Below are positions 9,241-17,118 of a DNA stretch of 58,214 nt, piece by piece (positions within the stretch are counted from its first letter, which is position 1; each line of letters opens with the position of its first letter). The notes beneath the pieces are model-generated. The model saw only the letters and a list, made by a program, of their open reading frames with translations, searched no databases and was not told the DNA's origin. The translations under genes and the position numbers were made by a program. Source of the stretch: DASRDR01 sp044867785 (GTDB lineage: Bacteria; Methylomirabilota; Methylomirabilia; Rokubacteriales; DASRDR01); NCBI GenBank assembly GCA_044867785.1, contig JBIOVM010000159.1, forward strand, positions 1 to 58,214, given 5' to 3'.

Positions 9241-10482
9241 GTGGAAGAGACTCCGCCGCCTCCGGTGCCGGAGACGCGGCGCGGGCTGCTCGGCGAGATT
9301 CTGATCCGCGAGGGGCTGCTCGGCGAGGCCCAGCTCGCCACGGCCCTGATGGTGCAGCGCGAGACCGAGCCCACCACGCCGCTCGGCCAGATCCTCGTGC
9401 GGCAGGGCGTGATCACGCAGCGCCAGCTGAACAACGTGCTCGACCGGTACCGCAAGAAGTACCGGCTGGGCGACATCCTGGTCGAGACCGAGACGATCAC
9501 CGAGCACCAGCTGCAGATCGCCCTCGATCACCAGAAGAAGACGGGCCTCCGCCTGGGCGACTCGCTCCTCCAGCTGAACTTCGTGACGGAGGAGGAGGTC
9601 AACCAGGCGCTCTGCAAGCAGTTCGGGGTCACCTTCGTGGACCTCGACCGGCTGGTCCTGGACAACAGCCTCGCGCTGGTGATCAACCGGGAGTACGCCG
9701 AGCGTCACCGGGTGATTCCGATCTCGAAGACCGACCGCGTGTTGGTGGTCGCGATGGACGACCCGTCGGACCTGGCGGTGGTGGCGGAGCTCGCGGCGGC
9801 GACCAGCTCGCGCGTCAACGTCGTGACGTCGACGCACGCGGCCTTCCGCCGCGCCTTCGCGCGGACCTACGGCGAGAGCGCCGAAGTCGGCCTCGTTCGG
9901 CGCGCCGAGCAGCTCGGCCGGGAGTACGAAGGCCTGCGCGCCGAGCACGAGGCGACGAAGGCGAAGCTGGTCGAGCTGCGTCGCGTGCACGACGCGCTCG
10001 TGGCCGACCGCGAGGCCTCGACCCGCACGCTTGCGGAGCAGCGCACCCGGAACGAGTGGAACGACCAGGCCCTGTCCGCGCTGCGGGATGCTCATGCGGC
10101 GCTCCGGACCGACTACGAAGCGGTCCGCGCGACCCTGGAAAAGACGCGGATCGAGGACGGCGAGGGAACGCGCGCGCTCGAGGAGCTTCGCGCCGCCCAC
10201 GAGAGGCTGGTGGCCGAGCACGCGACGACGGAGACCACCCTGTCGGAGCGGCAGGAGCGCAACGAGCTGAACCTCCGCACGCTCCAGGAGCTGCGGAGCG
10301 TCCAGGGCGCGCTGCGCAACGAGCACGAGTCGCTCCGCGGCCAGCTCGACGCGGCGCGGGCGGAGGGGGCCGACGCGGCCGCCCGCCTGGTCGAGCTGCA
10401 GGCGGCGCACGAGGCGCTGCTCGCCGCCTATTCGGCGATCGTACAAGAGATCGAAACAGTCACGCGCCGCCTGCGTGGCTGA
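9241..10482 (+). CDS. Tandem MshEN-type c-di-GMP receptor with coiled-coil output
   Basis: The protein has 413 residues. Residues 75-98 and 104-127 are two 24-residue motifs that each begin RLGD and end in Gln, separated by the 5-residue spacer KKTGL. This is the 24-5-24 arrangement of the c-di-GMP-binding MshEN domain (T2SSE_N) found at the N-terminus of pilus/secretion ATPases. A second, more degenerate motif pair lies at about 16-70. Residues 130-220 resemble the alpha/beta part of that domain, and about 225-410 is Glu/Ala/Leu/Arg-rich coiled coil. There is no ATPase domain or membrane segment. GTG 9241 has GAAGAGGGG 8 nt upstream. ATG 9193 is an alternative but would be almost leaderless from the sigma-54 start. 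Confidence 0.8.
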   Translation: MEETPPPPVPETRRGLLGEILIREGLLGEAQLATALMVQRETEPTTPLGQILVRQGVITQRQLNNVLDRYRKKYRLGDILVETETITEHQLQIALDHQKKTGLRLGDSLLQLNFVTEEEVNQALCKQFGVTFVDLDRLVLDNSLALVINREYAERHRVIPISKTDRVLVVAMDDPSDLAVVAELAAATSSRVNVVTSTHAAFRRAFARTYGESAEVGLVRRAEQLGREYEGLRAEHEATKAKLVELRRVHDALVADREASTRTLAEQRTRNEWNDQALSALRDAHAALRTDYEAVRATLEKTRIEDGEGTRALEELRAAHERLVAEHATTETTLSERQERNELNLRTLQELRSVQGALRNEHESLRGQLDAARAEGADAAARLVELQAAHEALLAAYSAIVQEIETVTRRLRG

Positions 10483-10493
10483 GGAGACGAGTC

Positions 10494-11852
10494 ATGGCGA
10501 CGGCCCACCTCAACGGGACCCACGGCCAAGGCGGCGAGGCGCTCGCCATGCCACCCGCGGATTCGACGCGACTCGGGGTCTCGGTGCCCCTGCGGACGCG
10601 TCTCCTGGGGGAGCTGCTGGTCCGCGAAGGCCTGGTGACGGAGTCCCAGCTTGCGGTGGCGCTGCGGGAGCAGGAGCGCGGCCCCGACGGGACGCCGATC
10701 GGCCAGCTCCTCGTCGAGCAAGGCGCGCTCTCGCCGACGGAGCTGGAGACGGTCCTGAAGCGGTACCACAGGAAGTACCGGCTCGGTGACATCCTCGTCG
10801 AGACGAACGCGATCAGCGAGACGCAGCTCCAGCTCGCCGTCGATCACCATCGCCGGACCGGCCTCCGCTTGGGCGACGCGCTGCTCCAGCTCGGCTTCGT
10901 CAACGAAGAGACGCTCAAGCAGGCGCTCTGTACGCAGCTCGACGTCGCGTATGTCGATCTCGACCGGTTCTTCGTCGATCCCGCCCTCGCGACGGCGATT
11001 CCCAAGGCCTTCGCCCAGCAGCATCGGATTCTCCCGGTGGCGCGGGTCGACGACGTGCTGACCGTCGCCCTCGCGGATCCGACCGACGGCTGGGTGGGTG
11101 AAAGCCTCGAGACGATGACCGGCTGCCGGGTGCGGCTCGTGATCTCGACCGATGCCGCGTTCCAGCGCGCCTTCGCCCGCGTCTACGGCGAGCACCCCGG
11201 CGTCGGGCTCGCCCGGCAGCACGAGCGGCTCGAGCAGGCGCACGCGGTGCTCGGGCGTGAGTACCAGAACGCGGTCCGGGCGCTCGGCGAGCTCCGCAAG
11301 GTGCACGAGGACTTTCTCCAGGATCAGGCGCACCTCTTGCGCGCCAGCGCCGAGCAGGCCGGCCTGCAGGAGGTGAACGAGCGGCGCCTGGGCGAGCTGC
11401 AGGTGGCGCACGTGGCCCTCCGGCAGGAGCACGAGGCTCGGGGACAGGCCTATGTCGAGCTCAGCCGCACCCAGTCGGAGGCCCAGGAGAGCCTTCGGAC
11501 GCTTCGGACGGAGCACGCCCGCCTGGTGGAAGACCACCGAGACCTGGGCCGCCAGCTCCTGGAGGAGCGGGGCCGCGGGGCGGAGCTGGCGCGTCGCCTG
11601 GCCGAGCTCGAGACGGCGCAGGACACCGGGCGCCGCGAGCTCGAGGAGCGTTTGCGGGCGCTGACGGCGCTGGACGCGGCGTACGCCGAGACCACGCACG
11701 CGCTCGCGAGCCTCCGCTCGGAGCACGAGCTCCTGCGCGGCGAGTACGAGCGAGTCTCGCAGCAGCTCCACGAGCGGTGCCAGGCTGCCGAGGGACGGCA
11801 GCAGCTGGCGGTCAACCAGCTCGAGACGCTCCTCGCGCGGCTCCGCCAGTAG
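10494..11852 (+). CDS. Tandem MshEN-type c-di-GMP receptor with coiled-coil output (paralogue)
   Basis: This 452-residue protein is a paralogue of the preceding gene, 11 nt downstream, with GAGGAG before its ATG, so the pair forms an operon. It has the same plan: a degenerate motif pair at about 37-90, then an exact pair at 96-119 and 125-148 (each starting RLGD, spacer RRTGL), an alpha/beta segment to about 235, and a long coiled coil to the end. The first of the exact pair ends in His instead of Gln, so one c-di-GMP half-site may be weaker. The coiled coils suggest homo- or hetero-oligomers of the two proteins. The partner machine is unknown. Confidence 0.8.
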   Translation: MATAHLNGTHGQGGEALAMPPADSTRLGVSVPLRTRLLGELLVREGLVTESQLAVALREQERGPDGTPIGQLLVEQGALSPTELETVLKRYHRKYRLGDILVETNAISETQLQLAVDHHRRTGLRLGDALLQLGFVNEETLKQALCTQLDVAYVDLDRFFVDPALATAIPKAFAQQHRILPVARVDDVLTVALADPTDGWVGESLETMTGCRVRLVISTDAAFQRAFARVYGEHPGVGLARQHERLEQAHAVLGREYQNAVRALGELRKVHEDFLQDQAHLLRASAEQAGLQEVNERRLGELQVAHVALRQEHEARGQAYVELSRTQSEAQESLRTLRTEHARLVEDHRDLGRQLLEERGRGAELARRLAELETAQDTGRRELEERLRALTALDAAYAETTHALASLRSEHELLRGEYERVSQQLHERCQAAEGRQQLAVNQLETLLARLRQ

Positions 11853-11875
11853 CGCGCGCCCGCCGCGGCGCGCTA
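11850..11875. terminator. Hairpin between convergent genes
   Basis: TAGCGCGC and GCGCGCTA form a perfect 8-bp stem around a 10-nt loop. The arms contain the stop codons of both flanking convergent genes (TAG on each strand). There is no T tract, so it may be a bidirectional, Rho-assisted terminator. Confidence 0.5.
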
Positions 11876-12532
11876 GCCGCCCGGGCCCAGCCGGCGGCCG
11901 AGGGTGTAGACCCAGCGGTCCGCGCTCATCTCGACCGCAGCCAGCTCCGTGAACCCGTTGCGCTGGTAGAACGCGCGCGGATCGGCGCCGCAGAAGAGGT
12001 GGATCCCCGGCACCCCGATCGCCGTCAGGTCTCGTGCATAGCGCTGGATCAGCGCGGTCCCGATCCCGTGGCTCCGGTACTCGGCTTCCACGTTCATGTG
12101 CAGGTGCGCGGGATGAGTCCGCGAAAGGTCGGCGGGTAGCCGGGCCGAGAGCCGGGATTCCGTGCCCCGGCGGAACCGAAGCGCCAGCGCGACCGTCCGC
12201 CGGGCATCCACCGTCCAGGCGTAGCGCCGGCAGGCGATGGCGACGAGAAGCCGGAGCGTGACGCGGAATCGCCGGCCGCTCCGAAGCGCGGCGGTGTCCG
12301 GGCAGCCGGTCAGGTAGCCCACGACTCGCCCGTCGACCTCGGCCACGTACGTCCAGTTCGGGACCAGGCGCTGGTAGGGGCCGATCCAGAGCTCGCCGAA
12401 CAGGGGCCAACGCTCGCGGTCGATCGGCTCGCCGGCGTTCCCGGTCCGGCAGCACAGGCTGCGGATCGCCGTCCAGTCGGCGGCGCTCTTCGCCACCCGC
12501 ACGAGCGCCGGCGACTCGCGCGCCACCGTCAC
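11873..12532 (-). CDS. GNAT-family N-acetyltransferase
   Basis: The 219-residue protein has a C-terminal GNAT fold. EVDGRVVGYLTGCPD is the central strand pair, NVEAEYRSHGIGTALIQRY holds the acetyl-CoA pyrophosphate loop (R.xGxG), and the DPRAFYQRNGF end is typical. The acceptor substrate is unknown. The GTG start overlaps the fbp stop as GTGA, so translation is coupled to fbp. Nothing in the fold links it to sugar metabolism except the operon. Confidence 0.78.
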   Translation of the reverse strand: MTVARESPALVRVAKSAADWTAIRSLCCRTGNAGEPIDRERWPLFGELWIGPYQRLVPNWTYVAEVDGRVVGYLTGCPDTAALRSGRRFRVTLRLLVAIACRRYAWTVDARRTVALALRFRRGTESRLSARLPADLSRTHPAHLHMNVEAEYRSHGIGTALIQRYARDLTAIGVPGIHLFCGADPRAFYQRNGFTELAAVEMSADRWVYTLGRRLGPGG

Positions 12533-13545
12533 GGCGCGGTCCCCCGATAGCAGTGCTCGGCCCACTCGACTTCCCTCGCGCTTCCGATGTAGATCGGCGT
12601 CCGCTGGTGGTGGTCGGTCGCGGCCACCTCCAGCACCCGGCGACGGCCGGTGCTGGCGCGCCCGCCGGCGGCTTCCGCCACCCACGCGAGCGGGGCAGCC
12701 TCGTACAGGAGCCGGATGCGCCCCTCGGGCCGCTCCGCGTCCTCCGGGTAGAGGTAGAGACCTCCCTCCAGCAGCGCCCGGTGGAAGTCCGCCACGAGGG
12801 CTCCGGAATACCGCTGGGAGTAGCGACCCTGACCGGTGTCCGCCGCCCGGAGCCGGTCGACGAGGGCCCGCGGCGCCGGCCCCCAGTGCGGCGTGTTCGC
12901 GTCGTTGAAGGCATAGGTCTTCCCCGAGCGCGGCATGCGCACGTGGGCGGCGGTGCGTCGGAACTGCCCGTCGCGAGGGTCCAGGACGAAGACGTGCACG
13001 CCCGCGCTCGCGGCGTAGACGAAGACGGTGGCCGGCCCGTAGACGAGGTAGCCGGCCGCGATCTGTTCCGCGCCGGGGTCCAAGAGGCGCCGGGCGGGAT
13101 CGCCGGCTTCGGACGGAGCCACGGACCGGATGCCGAAGATCAGCCCGAGGACGCCGGCCACGTCGGTGTTGAGCGAGCCGTCCACGGGGTCGAGGCACAC
13201 CGCCAGGCTCTCGCCCGCGCCGGGGTGGGACCACACGACGGGCGTCGCCAGCTCTTCCGAGGCGACGACGGACACGGCACCCGTCGCCCGGAGCGCCCTC
13301 AGCAGGAGGTCGTTCGCCCGGACGTCGAGGTGTCGTACCCGGTCGCCGTGCACGTTGAGGGCACCGGTCTCGCCCAGCGCGCTCTCGAACGGCGCCCGGG
13401 CGATCGCGCGTGCGAGCTGCTTGCCCGCTTCGGCGAGCGCCTGGAGGACCGTGACCAGGGTCGGGGCGATCGCCGTGCCGCCGTCCCCCGCGACCCGAAA
13501 GTGCTGCGCCAGGGTCAGGTGGGCGCGCGTCGGGCCGACCGTCAC
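12529..13545 (-). CDS. fbp: Fructose-1,6-bisphosphatase, class I
   Basis: This enzyme removes the C1 phosphate of fructose-1,6-bisphosphate in gluconeogenesis and pentose-phosphate cycling. The 338 residues fit class I FBPase. VVASEELAT gives the Glu-Glu metal site and LDPVDGSLNTD is the class signature (canonical DPLDGSSNID). The C-terminal half has YLYPEDAERPEGRIRLLYE, the substrate-binding region. GTG 13545 overlaps the gnd stop as GTGA. A longer open frame upstream is only Arg-rich shadow of gnd. Confidence 0.92.
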   Translation of the reverse strand: MTVGPTRAHLTLAQHFRVAGDGGTAIAPTLVTVLQALAEAGKQLARAIARAPFESALGETGALNVHGDRVRHLDVRANDLLLRALRATGAVSVVASEELATPVVWSHPGAGESLAVCLDPVDGSLNTDVAGVLGLIFGIRSVAPSEAGDPARRLLDPGAEQIAAGYLVYGPATVFVYAASAGVHVFVLDPRDGQFRRTAAHVRMPRSGKTYAFNDANTPHWGPAPRALVDRLRAADTGQGRYSQRYSGALVADFHRALLEGGLYLYPEDAERPEGRIRLLYEAAPLAWVAEAAGGRASTGRRRVLEVAATDHHQRTPIYIGSAREVEWAEHCYRGTAP

Positions 13546-14441
13546 TCCCGAGACCGGACGGCGTGCCCGCCGAACTGGTTGCGAAGAGCGGCGAGCATGC
13601 GGTCGGCGAACGAGTCGTCCTCGCGCGAGCGGAACCGGGCGAAGAGCGACGCGGTGATCGTCCAGGCCGGCACCGACTGGTCGATCGCGTCCTGCACGGT
13701 CCAGCGCCCTTCGCCCGAATCCTCGACCCAGCCGCGGATCTTCTGGAGCGCCGGATCCTCGGCCAGGGCCCGCCCCGCCAGCTCGACGAGCCACGAGCGC
13801 ACGACGCTGCCCTGCATCCAGAGGTTGGCGATCGCCGGCAGGTCGAGGCCGTACGGGCTCTTGTGCATGAGGGCGAAGCCCTCGGCGATGGCCTGCATCA
13901 TCCCGTACTCGATACCGTTGTGGATCATCTTCACGTAGTGGCCGGCGCCGTGCGCGCCCATGTGGCCGTACCCGTTCTCGGGCGCGAGCGTCCGGAACAC
14001 GGGCTCCAGGCGGCGGAAGATGGGCTCGTCGCCTCCCACCATCATGCAGTAGCCGACCTGAAGGCCCCAGATGCCGCCGCTCGTCCCCGCGTCCAGATAG
14101 TGGATGCCGAGCGGCCGGAGGGCGGTCGCGCGGCGCGCGTCATCGTGGAAGTTCGTGTTACCGCCGTCGATCACGACGTCGTCACGGTCGAGGTGGCGCA
14201 CGACCGTGTCGATCGTCTCCTGCGTGGCCGCACCCGCCGGGACCATCACCCACACGGCGCGCGGCCGCGCGAGCCGCGCGACCAGGTCGGCGACGGACGA
14301 CGCGCCGATCGCGCCCTGCCCCTCCGCCTCGCGCACCTTGTCGGCGCTCCGGTTGTACGCGACCACGCGATGACCGCCTCGCACCAGGCGGATGACCATG
14401 TTCATGCCCATGCGGCCGAGGCCGATGAACCCGAGCTCCAT
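13542..14441 (-). CDS. gnd: 6-phosphogluconate dehydrogenase (decarboxylating), short NAD-type
   Basis: This enzyme oxidises 6-phosphogluconate to ribulose-5-phosphate and CO2. It starts MELGFIGLGRMGMNM (Rossmann loop), with DGGNTNFHDD and the substrate motif GTSGGIWG. The catalytic Lys lies in GHYVKMIHNGIEYGMMQ. At 299 residues it is the short class, which usually prefers NAD over NADP; Ala-Tyr-Asn-Arg follows the second strand (VVAYNRS). It sits between rpiA and fbp, so 6-phosphogluconate is converted to ribose-5-phosphate within one operon. Confidence 0.93.
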   Translation of the reverse strand: MELGFIGLGRMGMNMVIRLVRGGHRVVAYNRSADKVREAEGQGAIGASSVADLVARLARPRAVWVMVPAGAATQETIDTVVRHLDRDDVVIDGGNTNFHDDARRATALRPLGIHYLDAGTSGGIWGLQVGYCMMVGGDEPIFRRLEPVFRTLAPENGYGHMGAHGAGHYVKMIHNGIEYGMMQAIAEGFALMHKSPYGLDLPAIANLWMQGSVVRSWLVELAGRALAEDPALQKIRGWVEDSGEGRWTVQDAIDQSVPAWTITASLFARFRSREDDSFADRMLAALRNQFGGHAVRSRE

Positions 14442-14496
14442 CGAGGCGTCCTCCGTGAGACGGCTCCGTGGAGCCGTCCGTGCAATGTCGGCTGCG

Positions 14497-15225
14497 TCAG
14501 CCTCCCGCCGCCCCGCGTCTCAGGACCCGGACCGTCCCTTCCTGGGCGACCAGCACCCGCTCCGCGGTGCCGAGGAAGAAGCCGGTGTCCACGACGCCGG
14601 GGATCCGGCGGATGTCGTGGTCGAGGGCCGCCGCGTCGTCCACGACGGCGACGCCGCAGTCGAGGATCCAGTTGCCGTTGTCGGTGACGAACGGCCCGGC
14701 CGTCCCTTCCCGGAGGCGGGGCCGGCACCCGAGCGCCGCGAGCCGGCGCTCGGCGACCGGTCGCCCGAACGGGACGATCTCGACCGGGAGGCGGCCGCGG
14801 GTGCCCAGACGGGGCACGAGCTTTTCCTGGGCGACGAGGATGATCTGCTGGCGCGAGGCGGCCGCGACGATCCGTTCGCGGGCGAAGGCGCCTCCGTAGC
14901 CCTTGATGAGGTCGAGCCGCGGGTCCACCTCGTCCGCGCCGTCCACGGTGAGGTCGAGCAGCTCGCTCGAGAGCTCGGTGAGGGCGAGACCGAGCGACGC
15001 GGCGAGCGTCGCCGTCTTCCGCGAGGTGGGCACGCTCCGGACCGCCAGTCCCCGCTCCGCTTCGACGGCGAGCGCCCGCACGAACGCCTCCGCCGCCCGA
15101 CCGGAGCCGAGGCCGACTTGCGCCCGGCCACGGATGTCCCGGACCAGCGCCACGGCCTCGGCCGCCAGCCGGGCAAGGTCCTCCGGAGACGGATTCGGCA
15201 GCGGGCTCAGGGGTGCGCCGACCAG
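14497..15225 (-). CDS. rpiA: Ribose-5-phosphate isomerase A
   Basis: This enzyme interconverts ribulose- and ribose-5-phosphate. RpiA motifs are visible in order: VGLGSGRAAEAF (phosphate loop), TVDGADEVDP (catalytic Asp), IKGYGGAFARERI (catalytic Lys) and VTDNGNWILDC. No ATG or GTG is available in a suitable place. A CTG at 15225 has AGGAGG 6 nt upstream, giving 242 residues against a usual 220-235, so I take CTG as the start. rpiA is divergent from pgi, with 75 nt between the starts. Confidence 0.85.
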   Translation of the reverse strand: MVGAPLSPLPNPSPEDLARLAAEAVALVRDIRGRAQVGLGSGRAAEAFVRALAVEAERGLAVRSVPTSRKTATLAASLGLALTELSSELLDLTVDGADEVDPRLDLIKGYGGAFARERIVAAASRQQIILVAQEKLVPRLGTRGRLPVEIVPFGRPVAERRLAALGCRPRLREGTAGPFVTDNGNWILDCGVAVVDDAAALDHDIRRIPGVVDTGFFLGTAERVLVAQEGTVRVLRRGAAGG

Positions 15226-15300
15226 GGATGGCCTCCTCGGAGTCGGGGGAGGCCCTAGCCAGACCTCACCCGCGGGCCTAGCATAGCAGGCGGACTCGCC

Positions 15301-17013
15301 ATGCTGAACCCGCAGACCTGGACCCTGCCGGCGGCGGTCGATGCCGCGGTGCGGGCGACGCTCCGTGAGTGGGCCGAGCAGCGGAAGGTGCGGCGGCTGT
15401 GGGCGCGCGATGCCGCGCTCTGGACGGGCGCCGACGAGGGCACCTGGCTCGGCTGGCTCGACATCGTCGAGGACCAGCTGGCACGCGTCGACGAGCTGCG
15501 CCGCGTCGCGCTCGACCTGCAGCCGGCGGACTTCTCCCACGTGCTCCTGCTCGGGATGGGCGGCTCGAGCCTCTGCCCCGAAGTGCTCGGGATGACGTTC
15601 GGGCGGCGGCCGGGATGGCCCGAGCTCCTGGTGCTGGACTCCACCGATCCAGCCCAGGTCCGGGCCGCCGAGGCGCGCGTCGATCTCCGGCGGACGCTCT
15701 TCGTCGTGTCGTCCAAGTCCGGCACGACGCTCGAGCCGAACATCTTCAAGCAGTACTTCCTGGACCGCGCGCGGCAGGCCGTCGGCCCCGACCAGGCGGG
15801 TGGCCGCTTCGTGGCGATCACCGATCCCGGCTCGAAGCTCGAGCAGGTCGCCCGCGCCGACCGCTTCCATGACGTGTTCTTCGGGCTTCCGTCGATCGGG
15901 GGACGCTACTCGGCTCTCTCCGACTTCGGGATGGTCCCGGCGGCGCTCATCGGGCTCGACGTCGAGCGCCTCCTGAGCGAGGCGCGGGCGATGGCCCGCG
16001 CCTGCCGCACCGAGGGGTCGATCGAGGACAATCCAGGCGCGGCGCTGGGCGTCGTGCTCGGCGTGCTCGCCGGCCAGGGCCGCGACAAGGTCACGCTGGT
16101 CGCGTCGCCCGGGATCCACGATCTCGGCGCCTGGCTGGAGCAGCTCCTGGCCGAGTCGACGGGCAAGGCCGGCAAGGCCCTCATCCCGGTCGACCGCGAG
16201 CCCCTCGGACCGCCCGACGCCTACGGTCGCGACCGGCTCTTCGTCTACCTGCGGCTCCAGTCGGCGCCGGACGCGGCGCAGGACCTGGCGGTGGCGCGCC
16301 TCGAGCGCGCGGGCAGCGCGGTCGTCCGGATCGCGGTCCCGGATCCCCATCACGTCGCGGCCGAGTTCTTCCGCTGGGAGTTCGCGACGGCCGTGGCCGG
16401 CGCCGTGCTCGGGATCAACCCGTTCGATCAGCCCGACGTGGAGGCCAGCAAGGTGGCGACGCGACGGCTGACGGATGAGTTCGAGCGCACCGGACGCCTG
16501 CCCGCCGAGACGCCGCTCGCCGAGACCGACGGCGTCCGGCTCTTCGCCGATCCGCGGAACAGCCGGGAGCTGGCGGGCGAGCGAACGCTCCCCGGTGTCC
16601 TGCGCGCCCATCTCGAGCGACTCCGGCCGGGCGACTACGCGGCGCTCCTCGCCTTCGTCGAGATGACGGCCGAGCACGAGTCGCTGCTGCAAGCGATCCG
16701 CACGCGGATCCGGGATCGCTACCGGGTCGCCACGTGTGTCGGCTTCGGGCCGCGGTACCTCCATTCGACGGGCCAGGCGTACAAGGGCGGCCCGAACACC
16801 GGCGTGTTCCTCCAGGTGACGTGCGAGGATGTCGCCGACGTCCCGGTGCCCGGTCAGCGGTACACCTTCGGCGTGGTGAAAGCGGCCCAGGCGCGGGGGG
16901 ATCTCGAGGTGTTGGCCGAGCGCGGCCGCCGCGCGCTGCGAGTCCACCTCGGCCCGGACGTCGCCGGAGGACTGGCGACCCTCGCGCGCGCGATCGAGCA
17001 GGCGATCGGCTGA
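15301..17013 (+). CDS. pgi: Glucose-6-phosphate isomerase
   Basis: This enzyme interconverts glucose-6- and fructose-6-phosphate. The 570-residue protein has the sugar-isomerase domains HVLLLGMGGSSLCPEV (about 80-95) and FVVSSKSGTTLEPN (about 135-150), and the catalytic region FGPRYLHSTGQAYKGGPN near residue 480. The sequence style resembles the Pgi half of the bifunctional transaldolase-Pgi proteins known in several phyla, but no transaldolase domain is present. No strong ribosome site precedes the ATG. It is the first gene of the rightward pgi-zwf-glk cluster. Confidence 0.93.
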   Translation: MLNPQTWTLPAAVDAAVRATLREWAEQRKVRRLWARDAALWTGADEGTWLGWLDIVEDQLARVDELRRVALDLQPADFSHVLLLGMGGSSLCPEVLGMTFGRRPGWPELLVLDSTDPAQVRAAEARVDLRRTLFVVSSKSGTTLEPNIFKQYFLDRARQAVGPDQAGGRFVAITDPGSKLEQVARADRFHDVFFGLPSIGGRYSALSDFGMVPAALIGLDVERLLSEARAMARACRTEGSIEDNPGAALGVVLGVLAGQGRDKVTLVASPGIHDLGAWLEQLLAESTGKAGKALIPVDREPLGPPDAYGRDRLFVYLRLQSAPDAAQDLAVARLERAGSAVVRIAVPDPHHVAAEFFRWEFATAVAGAVLGINPFDQPDVEASKVATRRLTDEFERTGRLPAETPLAETDGVRLFADPRNSRELAGERTLPGVLRAHLERLRPGDYAALLAFVEMTAEHESLLQAIRTRIRDRYRVATCVGFGPRYLHSTGQAYKGGPNTGVFLQVTCEDVADVPVPGQRYTFGVVKAAQARGDLEVLAERGRRALRVHLGPDVAGGLATLARAIEQAIG

Positions 17014-17052
17014 GCGCGCCGCCGGGGCGGCGCCCGCGCGAGAGGAGACGAC

Positions 17053-17118
17053 GTGCAGGTCGGGCACATCGAGCTCGGCGACAACGGGGAGGGGCGGTGG
17101 AGGGCCCGATGTCCGTAG
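17053..17118 (+). other. Mini-ORF with strong ribosome site overlapping zwf start
   Basis: AGAGGAGACGAC directly precedes a GTG that opens a 21-codon frame starting MQVGHIELGDNG and ending in TAG at 17116-17118, past the zwf ATG (17109). The first residues resemble the start of 6-phosphogluconate dehydrogenases (MQ.G.IGLG..G). It may be the 5' stub of a deleted gnd or a translated leader that couples to zwf. Confidence 0.4.
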
